From positions 1-8,767 of the forward strand of contig JAJYGO010000250.1 in assembly GCA_021785115.1 (NCBI GenBank): a stretch of DNA of 8,767 nt. The letters are read 5' to 3'. Of this stretch, positions 1-6,504 are shown one piece after another; within the stretch, counting starts at the first letter, position 1, and every line of letters starts with the position of its first letter. A program made the position numbers and the translations under genes. Source of the DNA: Chloroflexota bacterium. Lineage in GTDB: Bacteria > Chloroflexota > Limnocylindria > Limnocylindrales > CSP1-4. The notes under the pieces were generated by a model. The model did not search any database and was not told where the DNA came from. It saw only the letters and a program-made list of their open reading frames with translations.

Positions 1-9
1 ATTGGTCAT
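1..9 (-). CDS. Probable 5' end of a divergent gene (first three codons only)
   Basis: On the minus strand an ATG at bases 9-7 is preceded by GAGGTG (plus-strand bases 15-20) with a 5-nt spacer. GAGGTG is a six-base match to the anti-Shine-Dalgarno sequence at ideal distance. Only Met-Thr-Asn lies inside the window, so the product cannot be named. A divergent gene here would make bases 10-316 a shared promoter region. Divergent genes beside catabolic operons often encode regulators or enzymes of the same pathway, but that is inference. The alternative is that the ATG and GAGGTG co-occur by chance. Confidence 0.35.
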
Positions 10-144
10 CAGCGCACCTCGCGATAGTCGACCGACAGTCTGGCGAGTCGCCGCTCGGCCGGTCTCGCCGAGCGGCTCGCCCGGCACGCCACGATCATCC
101 GTCCTCGCTGCCGTCGCCCACCCGTTTGGGTAGTCCGCTGGTGC

Positions 145-164
145 CGGACGGCCCTTGCCGTCCG
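145..164 (+). promoter_or_regulatory. GC-rich hairpin in the leader region
   Basis: CGGACGGC (145-152) and GCCGTCCG (157-164) form a perfect 8-bp stem closed by a CCTT tetraloop. There is no T-tract after it on either strand, so it is not a canonical intrinsic terminator. It lies just upstream of the palindrome at 178-192. It could be a small structural element of a divergent transcript, or fortuitous. Confidence 0.3.
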
Positions 165-177
165 TACCCGGCCAAAG

Positions 178-192
178 TGTAACGTCGTTACA
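178..192. promoter_or_regulatory. Candidate operator: perfect 15-bp palindrome
   Basis: TGTAACG (178-184), a central T (185) and CGTTACA (186-192) form two perfect 7-bp arms. It is AT-richer than its surroundings and sits near the middle of the divergent interval. A search by eye found no second copy in the window. Odd-length dyads with TGTAAC-type arms are common targets of TetR- or GntR-type dimeric repressors, and an IclR protein is also possible given the regulator at the right end of the window. The assignment to a regulator is inference. Confidence 0.5.
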
Positions 193-316
193 GAAAGCGC
201 CACGGCAGCGGCTTGGGGCGTCGGGTTGGGGGGCATCCGACTCGCACCCAGGGGACGCAGTGGCGACGAACGATCGGGTCCGGACCGAGGGACACAGTAG
301 TCCTTGAGGAGCACGG

Positions 317-1564
317 ATGGCGTCGGTCGTGGGCGAGGAGATCGGCGAGATCGTCGACGGGGGGGCGCGACGATCGGCAACCGACGTGAGGGTCGGGCGC
401 TACGCCTGGATCGTGCTCTTCGTGGTCTTCCTGGGGGGCGTCGCCGCGACGCTCAGCCAGTACGAAGTGCCGCCGCTGATGCCGCTGCTCATGCGCTCGT
501 TCGGCGTCGATCTGGCGGCCGCGGGCTCCCTGATGTCGATCTTCGCCGTCACCGGAGCCGTGCTGGCGTTGCCTTCCGGCTACATCCTCCAGCGGCTCGG
601 CGTGTCGACGGCCGGTGTGGTGGCGCTCGGCGCCGTCATCATCGGTGGCGTCCTCGGGGCGATCGCGGGGAACTTCGATGCGCTGCTCCTGAGCCGGGCG
701 CTCGAAGGCATCGGCCTCGGGCTCATCGCGATCGTCGCGCCGACGGTCATCGCCGCGTGGTTTCCGCTCGAGTCCCGTGGTCTCCCGATGGGCATCTGGG
801 CGACGTGGGTCCCCGTCGGCGGCGTGGTGATGTTCAACACCGCGCCGGCCTTTGCGGCATGGGGCGGATGGCAACTCGTCTGGTGGCTCGGGGCCGGGTT
901 CTGCCTCGTGTCGCTGGTGCTCTATCGCGCGCTCGTGCGGATGCCGGCCTCCGTCGCGGTCACAACCGACGACGGCGGGCTCAACGCAGGCGAGCCGGGC
1001 CTGCGCCGGGCCATGCGCAACCGGAGCATCTGGCTCCTTGCGCTCGCGTTCTGCCTGTACTGCATCAGCCAGGGGGCCTTGAGCACCTTCTACCCGACCT
1101 TCCTGGTATCGAAGCAGGGCTACAGCCTCGCCGCTGCGTCGACGCTCTCGAGCCTGTCGATGGTCACCGTCCTGTTCTCGTGCCCGCTGGCCGGCCTCGT
1201 CTCGGATCGACTGCGGTCGCGGAAGCTCGTGTTCACGGTCCCGACCCTGCTGCTCGCCGCCACCTGGTTCTTTCCTTTCGTCATCAGCGGCTGGCAGATC
1301 CCCGTCTTCATGGTGCTCACCGGGTTGCTCGGGGGCGCCGTGGCCACGGCCGTGTGGGCCGCGGTCCCGGAGGTCATGGACCACCCGCGGCTGGTCGGCA
1401 TGGGGATGGCCATCCTGATGCTCGGACAGAGCGTCGGGTACTCCATCGGTCCCGCGGTGTTCAGCCGGCTCGTCCAGACACTGGGATGGACGGATGCCGG
1501 CTACGCCTGGGTCCCGCTGGCGCTCGCGGCCGCGACCGTCGGCTGGTTCGTGGAGGTGCGCTGA
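317..1564 (+). CDS. MFS transporter (12 TM), substrate unknown
   Basis: Inner-membrane secondary transporter of the major facilitator superfamily, 415 residues, the usual MFS size. After a short charged cytoplasmic N-terminus (1-28), hydrophobic segments begin at Tyr29 and alternate with short polar loops to the C-terminus, giving about 12 TM helices. The central cytoplasmic loop falls around 205-235. The first motif-A position is degenerate (PSGYILQRLG, 86-95). The second copy, between TM8 and TM9, is clearer (GLVSDRLRSRK from G293, with the key Asp297). The general pattern resembles the CynX/NNP-like anion or small-organic-acid branch of MFS, but a substrate cannot be assigned. The start is supported by GAGGAG at 306-311. 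It is first in the + strand run and stops shortly before the FAD oxidoreductase copy A, suggesting uptake of that enzyme's substrate. It is not a close relative of the transporter at 3455-4804. Wobble positions are almost all G or C. Confidence 0.93.
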   Translation: MASVVGEEIGEIVDGGARRSATDVRVGRYAWIVLFVVFLGGVAATLSQYEVPPLMPLLMRSFGVDLAAAGSLMSIFAVTGAVLALPSGYILQRLGVSTAGVVALGAVIIGGVLGAIAGNFDALLLSRALEGIGLGLIAIVAPTVIAAWFPLESRGLPMGIWATWVPVGGVVMFNTAPAFAAWGGWQLVWWLGAGFCLVSLVLYRALVRMPASVAVTTDDGGLNAGEPGLRRAMRNRSIWLLALAFCLYCISQGALSTFYPTFLVSKQGYSLAAASTLSSLSMVTVLFSCPLAGLVSDRLRSRKLVFTVPTLLLAATWFFPFVISGWQIPVFMVLTGLLGGAVATAVWAAVPEVMDHPRLVGMGMAILMLGQSVGYSIGPAVFSRLVQTLGWTDAGYAWVPLALAAATVGWFVEVR

Positions 1565-1795
1565 TGCACGCACCTCGCGGCTCGAGGCGTGGGAGGGCGG
1601 ACGAGGGGCCCACCACTCGATCGGTGCGGGGCACGGCGAGTCGATTCAGCAACGTGAGGGGGTGGAGACCGAGTGGCTGTGATGGGAGGTACGGATGACC
1701 ACGACCTGAAGTCGAACGGCGCCGCAGGCGAGACGCCCCACCGACCAACCACCGCAACTTCGCCCAGGACTCCCTCACAGTCGAGGAACAAGAGC

Positions 1796-3250
1796 GTGGA
1801 CATCTATGGCACCTTCGACGTCATTGTCTGCGGAGGCGGGACGGCCGGAGTGCCCGCCGCCATTGCCGCAGCCAGGGCGGGCGCGAAGACCATCCTGATC
1901 GAGCGCTTGGGCGCGCTGGGCGGCCAGATGACGGTCTCCGGACCGCCTGGGTTCGCCTACGCCCACATGTTCAACAACCGCGGCGAGCAGATCATCAACG
2001 GCTTCCTCGGCGAGACGCACGACCGGCTGCTCGCAGACGGCCACGGGATGCCCTACCCGCCGCAGGAGCTCCGCACGGGCTCGTCGTTCGCCTTCATCGA
2101 CCCGGAGTGGTGGGGGCTCCTCGTCTACGAGATGATGCAGGAGAACGGGGTGCGCTTGCTCCTGCATTCCCTGGTGGTCGACGTCCTCAAGACCGGCAAC
2201 GTCGTGAAGGGGGTCGTCGTCGAGAACACCGAAGGCCGGCAGGCCATCCTGGGCAAGGTCGTCATCGACGCCACCGGGGAAGGCGACATCGCGTCGCGCG
2301 CCGGGGCGCCATTCGAGCACGTCGACAAGGACGACCCCTACCCCCTGGAACCGCCGTCGATCGCCTTCACGATGGACGGCATCGACTGGAACGAAGTCCT
2401 GGCGTACGCGAAGCAGCACGCGGAGGAACTGGCGGTCTCGTCCCCGGCCATTCCCATCCCCGAGGACATGCTGAGGCAACGGGCGCAGCGCATCCGTGAC
2501 ATGCAGGACTGGCGCGAACTCGTCCCGCTCGGCAGCCTCTCCTTCCACGCGATCAGCAAGGACCTCATCGACAAGGGCGACTACCACCCGTACGGCGACC
2601 TCGGCTTCTTCTTCACGCCGCGTGAGGGCGGCGTCATCCAGGCCATCTTCCAGCACTCCGCGCAGGTCGCCAACTGCGACTGCATCAGCATCGACGAGAT
2701 GTCCTACGGCGAGGTGGAGGCCCGCCGGCAGGCGGTGATCACGATCAGGGCGGCGCGCAAGAATCTCCCGGGGTTCCAGAACGCCTACGTGACGAGAACC
2801 ACCACGGAGCTGCGGGTTCGCGAGACGCGCCGCATCCTGGGCGACTACCAGCTCCGGTGGGACGACGCGAATACCGGCCGTAAGTTCCCCGACGTCATCG
2901 GTAAGAGCGCGATGACGATGGGCTCCCGCCACGTCGCGACGGTCGACACGCTGGGCACGTACGCCTGCGGCCGCACCAACCCGCCCGACGGCGGCTCGTT
3001 CGACCTTCCGTACCGGATCCTCGTTCCGCGGGACGTCGAGAACATGCTCGTGGCAGGGAAGATGGTCTCTGCAACGCGCGAGTGTGCCCTGCGCTTCCTC
3101 CCTGAAACGATGGAGACCGGCCAAGCCGCCGGCGTTGCCGCCGCGATCTCCGTGCGGAGCGGCTGCACGCCGAGGCAGCTCGAAGACGACCTCTCCGAGG
3201 TGCAGAAGACGCTCGAGGGACAGGGCGCGATCCTGTTCGGGACACATTGA
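1796..3250 (+). CDS. FAD-dependent oxidoreductase, FAD_oxidored (PF12831)-like, copy A
   Basis: Probable cytoplasmic flavoprotein oxidising or reducing a small organic substrate; no specific reaction can be assigned. Numbered from the GTG at 1796 (484 residues), the N-terminus has a Rossmann dinucleotide-binding fold: G13-x-G15-x-x-G18 after the beta strand DVIVCGGG, Glu36 at the end of strand two (TILIER) to hold the adenosine ribose, then LGALGGQM. Near the C-terminus is the second FAD-contact block typical of the family (LPYRILVPRDVENMLVAGKM, then ETMETGQAAG). No signal peptide or membrane segment is seen. The frame is open back to a GTG at 1673 (525 residues), but those 41 extra residues are polar and low-complexity. 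The paralogue at 5040 begins exactly at the equivalent of 1796, where GAGG (1783-1786) lies nine bases upstream, so I prefer 1796. The longer start, with GGAG at 1664-1667, cannot be excluded. It is paired with the MFS transporter upstream. Confidence 0.92.
   Translation: MDIYGTFDVIVCGGGTAGVPAAIAAARAGAKTILIERLGALGGQMTVSGPPGFAYAHMFNNRGEQIINGFLGETHDRLLADGHGMPYPPQELRTGSSFAFIDPEWWGLLVYEMMQENGVRLLLHSLVVDVLKTGNVVKGVVVENTEGRQAILGKVVIDATGEGDIASRAGAPFEHVDKDDPYPLEPPSIAFTMDGIDWNEVLAYAKQHAEELAVSSPAIPIPEDMLRQRAQRIRDMQDWRELVPLGSLSFHAISKDLIDKGDYHPYGDLGFFFTPREGGVIQAIFQHSAQVANCDCISIDEMSYGEVEARRQAVITIRAARKNLPGFQNAYVTRTTTELRVRETRRILGDYQLRWDDANTGRKFPDVIGKSAMTMGSRHVATVDTLGTYACGRTNPPDGGSFDLPYRILVPRDVENMLVAGKMVSATRECALRFLPETMETGQAAGVAAAISVRSGCTPRQLEDDLSEVQKTLEGQGAILFGTH
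2639..2667 (+). repeat. 29-bp exact repeat, copy in oxidoreductase A
   Basis: Identical to bases 5883-5911 in oxidoreductase B. It encodes the conserved segment QAIFQHSAQV. It is the longest exact match I noticed between the two paralogues and is a possible site for homologous recombination. A crossover between copies would delete about 3.2 kb including the MHS transporter and leave one hybrid oxidoreductase. Confidence 0.85.
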
Positions 3251-3290
3251 GAGCACAGGGAGATGAGGAGTTCCCGGATTCGTCGTGTGG

Positions 3291-3304
3291 ATGCCGTACG
3301 GCAT
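3291..3304. promoter_or_regulatory. Perfect 14-bp palindrome, candidate operator
   Basis: ATGCCGTACGGCAT reads the same on both strands, with 7-bp arms and no spacer. It lies 41 bases after the stop of oxidoreductase A and 150 bases before the MHS transporter. A symmetric site without a spacer suits a dimeric regulator. As RNA the arms could pair only by opening a loop, so a DNA-level role is likelier than a terminator. No protein partner can be named. Confidence 0.4.
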
Positions 3305-3410
3305 ATCGGATGGTGCGTGCCCAATGGGCGCGACCACCATCCACCACGACGCCACCGGCTCGCCGGCCGTCGTTTGGCGGCGTAGTGACGAATGTTGTCA
3401 TGCAGTCTTC

Positions 3411-3429
3411 CGTGCCACGAGTTGGCACG
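3411..3429. promoter_or_regulatory. 19-bp inverted repeat near the MHS transporter start, candidate operator
   Basis: CGTGCCA (3411-3417) and TGGCACG (3423-3429) are perfect 7-bp arms around a 5-nt spacer. The right half with its spacer includes GAGTTGGCAC (3419-3428), a 10-mer that recurs directly before the IclR start codon (8484-8493). This makes it a candidate binding site for that regulator; this is inference. As RNA it would form a hairpin just upstream of the ribosome binding site at 3439-3444. Confidence 0.45.
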
Positions 3430-3454
3430 TTGAGACAAGGGAGGGCATTCCCCA

Positions 3455-4804
3455 ATGGCTGATGTGGTTGCCGCGGCGGGCATCCTACCGAAACGCGATA
3501 TGACACGCGAGGCCCAGAAGATCACCCTCGTGAGCGCCCTGGGGACGGTCGTCGATTACTTTGACTTCTCCCTGGCGGGATACCTTGGCGCGACTGTCTG
3601 GCCTGCACTGTTCTTCCCTAAGGGCACATTTGCTGCCGCGTTTGCGGCATCTGCGGGCGTGGCGGTGGGGATCTCCTACCTCGCACGCCCGTTCGGCGCG
3701 ATCCTATTTGGGCACTTTGGCGATCTTCTCGGGAGGAAGAACTCGCTGCTGGCCACGCTGCTCCTCGCAGGCGTTGGAACGCTGGGCCTCGCGTTCGCGC
3801 CGACGTACGCTGCCGCTGGATTCTTCGGGATCATCCTCGTCGTCCTGTGCAGACTCCTCTTCGGGATTGCGATGGGCGGCGAAATGGGCGGAGCGGTCAG
3901 CTGGATCACGGAGGCAGCCGAGGCGTCCCAGACCAAGCGGCGCGGCCTCTATACCGGAATGCTGGCGGTGGCTGCTTCAACAGGCGTGTTCTTGGCCGCA
4001 ATCTCCTTCGTGGTGGCGTCGACTGTGCTGTCGAAGGCTGACTTCGCAAACTGGGGATGGCGAATCGTCGTTCTCTTGGGCGTCGTAGCGATCATCATCG
4101 CGGGCATCGGCAGGTATTCGGTGATGGAGAGCCCGCTGTTCACGGATTTGAAGAGGAAGGACGCGGTCATCAAGAAGGGTTTCCCCATCGTCGAGGTCTT
4201 CCGTGAGCGTCCGATGGCTGTCTTGATCCTGCCCTGGATCGCCGTGGCCGTGACGATGGTAGTGGTGCTCTCCGCGTCCTTCCTGCCGGGGTATTTCGTT
4301 GCCACCAAGGCTCCGTGGTTCTCCTACACGTTGGTCTATTGGATGGCTGCTACAGGCGCGGTGTTGATGGCGGCAGCCGGGTTCGTGTTTGCGTATTTCT
4401 CGGACGCCTTGGGTAGGAAGCCCACGATCCTGATTGCCCTGGTCGGTGCCCTGGTGTTCATGCTGGTGGGGCTCGTTGCTTTGGTGCCCAGTGGTCTACT
4501 TGGCATGGCCTTCCTCGCTGGGGTGCTGTTCTCCATTCCGGTTGGGGCCGCGGAGGGCGGCTTCTACCCCCTCTATGCAGAGAGTTTTCCGACGAAGTAC
4601 CGCCAGTCCGGCGCAGGGTTCACCTACCAGATGAGCAACCTCTATGAATCGATCCTGCTGGTCGTGGTGCTACCCGCCATCTACGTGACGTACGGCCTCG
4701 CCAACTCGCTGGGCCCCATCGCCATTCTGGAAACGTTGTGCATTGGGGCGGGCATTGTGGCCGTCCTGTGGGCAAAGGAGACCAGGGGTGCTCTGGAACG
4801 GTGA
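3455..4804 (+). CDS. MHS-family MFS transporter (metabolite:H+ symporter)
   Basis: Proton-coupled inner-membrane importer of the MHS branch of MFS (the ProP/ShiA/KgtP type), 449 residues, typical length, about 12 TM helices. Diagnostic features are the motif A loop after TM2 (RPFGAILFGHFGDLLGRK, 78-95, with Asp90), the GGEMGGA block in TM4 (141-147), an ESP motif at 225-227 after TM6, and the second motif A loop (FSDALGRK, 315-322). Known family members carry organic acids or zwitterions such as 2-oxoglutarate, shikimate, citrate or proline/betaine, so an organic acid is a fair but unproven guess. The start is backed by GGGAGG at 3439-3444. It lies between the two oxidoreductases and most likely feeds copy B. 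Its third codon positions contain many more A/T bases (about 30% in the first 70 codons, against about 7% in the first 70 codons of the MFS gene at 317), suggesting a separate origin. Confidence 0.95.
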   Translation: MADVVAAAGILPKRDMTREAQKITLVSALGTVVDYFDFSLAGYLGATVWPALFFPKGTFAAAFAASAGVAVGISYLARPFGAILFGHFGDLLGRKNSLLATLLLAGVGTLGLAFAPTYAAAGFFGIILVVLCRLLFGIAMGGEMGGAVSWITEAAEASQTKRRGLYTGMLAVAASTGVFLAAISFVVASTVLSKADFANWGWRIVVLLGVVAIIIAGIGRYSVMESPLFTDLKRKDAVIKKGFPIVEVFRERPMAVLILPWIAVAVTMVVVLSASFLPGYFVATKAPWFSYTLVYWMAATGAVLMAAAGFVFAYFSDALGRKPTILIALVGALVFMLVGLVALVPSGLLGMAFLAGVLFSIPVGAAEGGFYPLYAESFPTKYRQSGAGFTYQMSNLYESILLVVVLPAIYVTYGLANSLGPIAILETLCIGAGIVAVLWAKETRGALER

Positions 4805-5039
4805 GCCTGCCGGCGGGCGCGGACGCGAGGGATGGGGGGTCTGTGCTGACACCGGAAGAGCCGGCCGACTGAGCCGGCGTCACGCGCGGGCTGTCCGGCG
4901 CTCTGAACAAGGGTCGGATGGTGCCCGATATGCAAGTCGCGGCGTTGACAGGTCGGTTCCTGGGCAAGTCGATCGGTTGCTGAATCGCCGAGGTGTCCCG
5001 AATATCACCTCGGGCGGCATCCACTGATAGGAGCACGTA
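4805..5039 (+). promoter_or_regulatory. Gap with inverted repeats upstream of oxidoreductase B
   Basis: No credible gene lies in these 235 bases. There is an imperfect stem just after the transporter stop (4847-4855 with 4874-4882, TGAC-A-CCGG pairing with CCGG-C-GTCA), which may mark transcript 3' processing but has no T-tract. A perfect TTGACA lies at 4945-4950, but no good -10 element sits 16-18 bases beyond it, so a promoter here is only a weak suggestion. A strong hairpin at 4986-5016 precedes the ribosome binding site AGGAG (5029-5033). Confidence 0.35.
4986..5016 (+). promoter_or_regulatory. Hairpin just upstream of the oxidoreductase B ribosome binding site
   Basis: CCGAGGTG (4988-4995) and CACCTCGG (5006-5013) form a perfect 8-bp stem around TCCCGAATAT. 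Two more pairs (C4986-G5016, G4987-C5015) form if G5014 bulges. It ends 12 bases before AGGAG and 23 bases before the ATG at 5040. It could be an operator dyad, a 5' mRNA stabiliser or an attenuation element. The left arm contains GAGGTG, a perfect Shine-Dalgarno sequence that pairing would sequester, although no start codon at suitable distance uses it. Confidence 0.45.
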
Positions 5040-6500
5040 ATGGACGTGTACGGCAGTTATGACGTGGTCGTGTGTGGTGGCGGCACATCTGGTGTCGCTG
5101 CTGCGATCGCGTCGACCAGATCAGGCGCGAAGACGATTCTAATCGAGCGCCTGGGGGCACTCGGCGGCCAGATGAATGTCTCCGGGCCGCCCGGCTTCTC
5201 GTTCGCGCACATCTTCAATGATCGGGGCGAGCAGATCATCAATGGGATCGTCGGGGAAACGCATGACCGGCTGCTGAGGGATGGGCATGCGCTGCCCTAT
5301 CCCGCTCCGGAGTCGCGCAGCCGGCAGAGTTTCGCCTTCGTGGATCCTGATTGGTGGGGCCTGCTCATCTTCCAGATGACGCAGGAGAGCGGCGTCGAGC
5401 TCCTGCTCCACTCTCTGGTTGTCGACGTGCTGAAGACCGGCGACACGGTCGCTGGTGTGGTCGTTGAGAACACGTCGGGTCGACAGGTCGTCTTCGGCAA
5501 AGTCGTGATCGACTGCACCGGTGAAGGGGACATCGCGGCCCGGGCCGGGGCGCCCTTCGAGCAGGCGCCCAAGGACGACCCGGTCCCGCTCGAGCCGCCG
5601 TCGGTCTCCTTCACCCTCGACGGGATCGACTGGGAGCAAGTCTTCGCGTACGTCAAGGCGAACGCCGAGGAGATGGCCAACCCGTACAAGTTCCTCGGAA
5701 TCCCCGACGAGGTGTGCGCGCAGAACACCGCACGCGTCCAGCGGATGACTTCGTGGCGGGACCTGATCGAGTTGGGCGGCCTGACGTTCCGCGAGCTCAG
5801 CCAGCAGGCCATTGCCGCCGGGGACCATCACGAGTACGGCGACCTCGGCTTCTACTTCACCCCCCGCGAGGGCGGCGTCGTGCAGGCCATCTTCCAGCAC
5901 TCCGCGCAGGTGCCCGATTGCGACTGCACGGACATCCGGGACATGACCGCCGGCGAGGTCGAGGCCCGGCGACAGGCCGTGATCTCGATGAACTGCGCCA
6001 GGAAGTACCTGCCCGGGTTCCAACATGCCTATCTCACCCGCATGACGCTCGAGCTGCGCATCCGCGAGACGCGTCGGATCATGGGCGACTACAAGCTGAC
6101 GATGGACGACGTGTTCGAGGGGCGCAAGTTCCCCGACGTCATCGGCAAGGTCGGCATGCAGGCCGGCAACCGGCACGTCACGACCGTGTGGACGCTGGGC
6201 CTGTACCCGCGTGGGGAGGGCAAGCAGTACATCAAGGACGGCGGTTCCTGCGATATCCCCTATCGGTGTCTGGTGCCGAAGGATGTCGAGAACCTGCTCG
6301 TCGCCGGCAAGATGATCTCGACGGAACGGGAGTGCTACCAGCGGTTCCTGCCCGAGACGATGGTGACGGGCCAGGCGGCCGGGACGGCTGCGGCGCTCTG
6401 CGCGAGGAGCGCGCGCACGCCACGGGAACTCGAGCAGGACGTGTCCGTGCTCCAGGCAGCGCTTGAAGCGCAGGGAGCCGTTCTGCACGGCACGTACTGA
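5040..6500 (+). CDS. FAD-dependent oxidoreductase, FAD_oxidored (PF12831)-like, copy B
   Basis: Paralogue of copy A, 486 residues, collinear along its whole length except for a two-residue insertion near residue 395. Visible cofactor elements are G13-x-G15-x-x-G18, Glu36 and LGALGGQM (38-45) in the N-terminal Rossmann fold, and the C-terminal block PYRCLVPKDVENLLVAGK (407-424) followed by TGQAAG (443-448). The middle third (about 170-330), expected to shape the substrate pocket, is also strongly conserved between copies, including DLGFYFTPREGG and QAIFQHSAQV. The copies therefore probably act on the same or closely related molecules. The start is firm: AGGAG at 5029-5033, six bases before the ATG. 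Wobble GC is low up to about base 5530 and then rises sharply, so the gene may be a recombinant. It is flanked by the MHS transporter upstream and, after a long stem-loop, the UGSC-like protein downstream. The reaction is unknown. Confidence 0.94.
   Translation: MDVYGSYDVVVCGGGTSGVAAAIASTRSGAKTILIERLGALGGQMNVSGPPGFSFAHIFNDRGEQIINGIVGETHDRLLRDGHALPYPAPESRSRQSFAFVDPDWWGLLIFQMTQESGVELLLHSLVVDVLKTGDTVAGVVVENTSGRQVVFGKVVIDCTGEGDIAARAGAPFEQAPKDDPVPLEPPSVSFTLDGIDWEQVFAYVKANAEEMANPYKFLGIPDEVCAQNTARVQRMTSWRDLIELGGLTFRELSQQAIAAGDHHEYGDLGFYFTPREGGVVQAIFQHSAQVPDCDCTDIRDMTAGEVEARRQAVISMNCARKYLPGFQHAYLTRMTLELRIRETRRIMGDYKLTMDDVFEGRKFPDVIGKVGMQAGNRHVTTVWTLGLYPRGEGKQYIKDGGSCDIPYRCLVPKDVENLLVAGKMISTERECYQRFLPETMVTGQAAGTAAALCARSARTPRELEQDVSVLQAALEAQGAVLHGTY
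5883..5911 (+). repeat. 29-bp exact repeat, copy in oxidoreductase B
   Basis: Identical to bases 2639-2667 in oxidoreductase A, in direct orientation. A second shared stretch of 20 identical bases occurs at 6126-6145 and 2882-2901. Both lie in the high-GC part of copy B. Confidence 0.85.
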
Positions 6501-6504
6501 CACC

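Larger units (their letters stand above)
10..316. promoter_or_regulatory. Gene-free leader and probable divergent promoter region
   Basis: No convincing protein is encoded in these 307 bases; open frames here have Arg/Pro-rich translations typical of high-GC shadows. The region contains a GC-rich hairpin (145-164) and a perfect 15-bp palindrome (178-192). A weak promoter-like pair, TTGCCG at 155-160 and TAACGT at 180-185 with a 19-bp spacer, would place the palindrome over the -10 element of the + strand operon. The first + strand gene has its own strong GAGGAG site at 306-311, five bases before its ATG. Confidence 0.45.
3251..3454 (+). promoter_or_regulatory. Regulatory gap upstream of the MHS transporter
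   Basis: No credible gene lies in these 204 bases. The gap contains two perfect inverted repeats (3291-3304 and 3411-3429) and a purine-rich ribosome binding site, GGGAGG at 3439-3444, ten bases before the ATG at 3455. Its size, its dyads and its lower GC than the flanking coding sequence suggest that the second transporter/oxidoreductase pair has its own promoter. I could not find a convincing -35/-10 pair. Confidence 0.4.

Noticed and set aside
9..380. A 123-codon minus-strand frame ending at the divergent start
   Set aside because: Arg/Pro/Ser-rich, begins inside the MFS gene and crosses the palindrome and hairpin of the leader region. Only its overlap with the ATG at base 9 is interesting.
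188..1573. A 461-codon minus-strand frame opposite the first MFS gene
   Set aside because: Extremely rich in His, Asp, Arg and Glu with no hydrophobic core; a high-GC antisense shadow.
304..1698. A 464-codon + strand frame overlapping the first MFS gene
   Set aside because: Arg/Gly/Ala/Asp-rich shadow in another frame of a clear 12-TM transporter. Only its last 44 codons have an independent start signal, and these are noted as a finding.
1775..3355. A 526-codon minus-strand open frame opposite oxidoreductase A
   Set aside because: Same register relative to the sense codons as the antisense frame of copy B, and similar peptide pieces appear in both. This follows from conserved sense codons rather than a real antisense gene.
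4945..4973. TTGACA at 4945-4950 as a sigma-70-type promoter for oxidoreductase B
   Set aside because: The -35 hexamer is perfect, but no hexamer 16-18 bases downstream resembles a -10 element, so I do not list it as a promoter.
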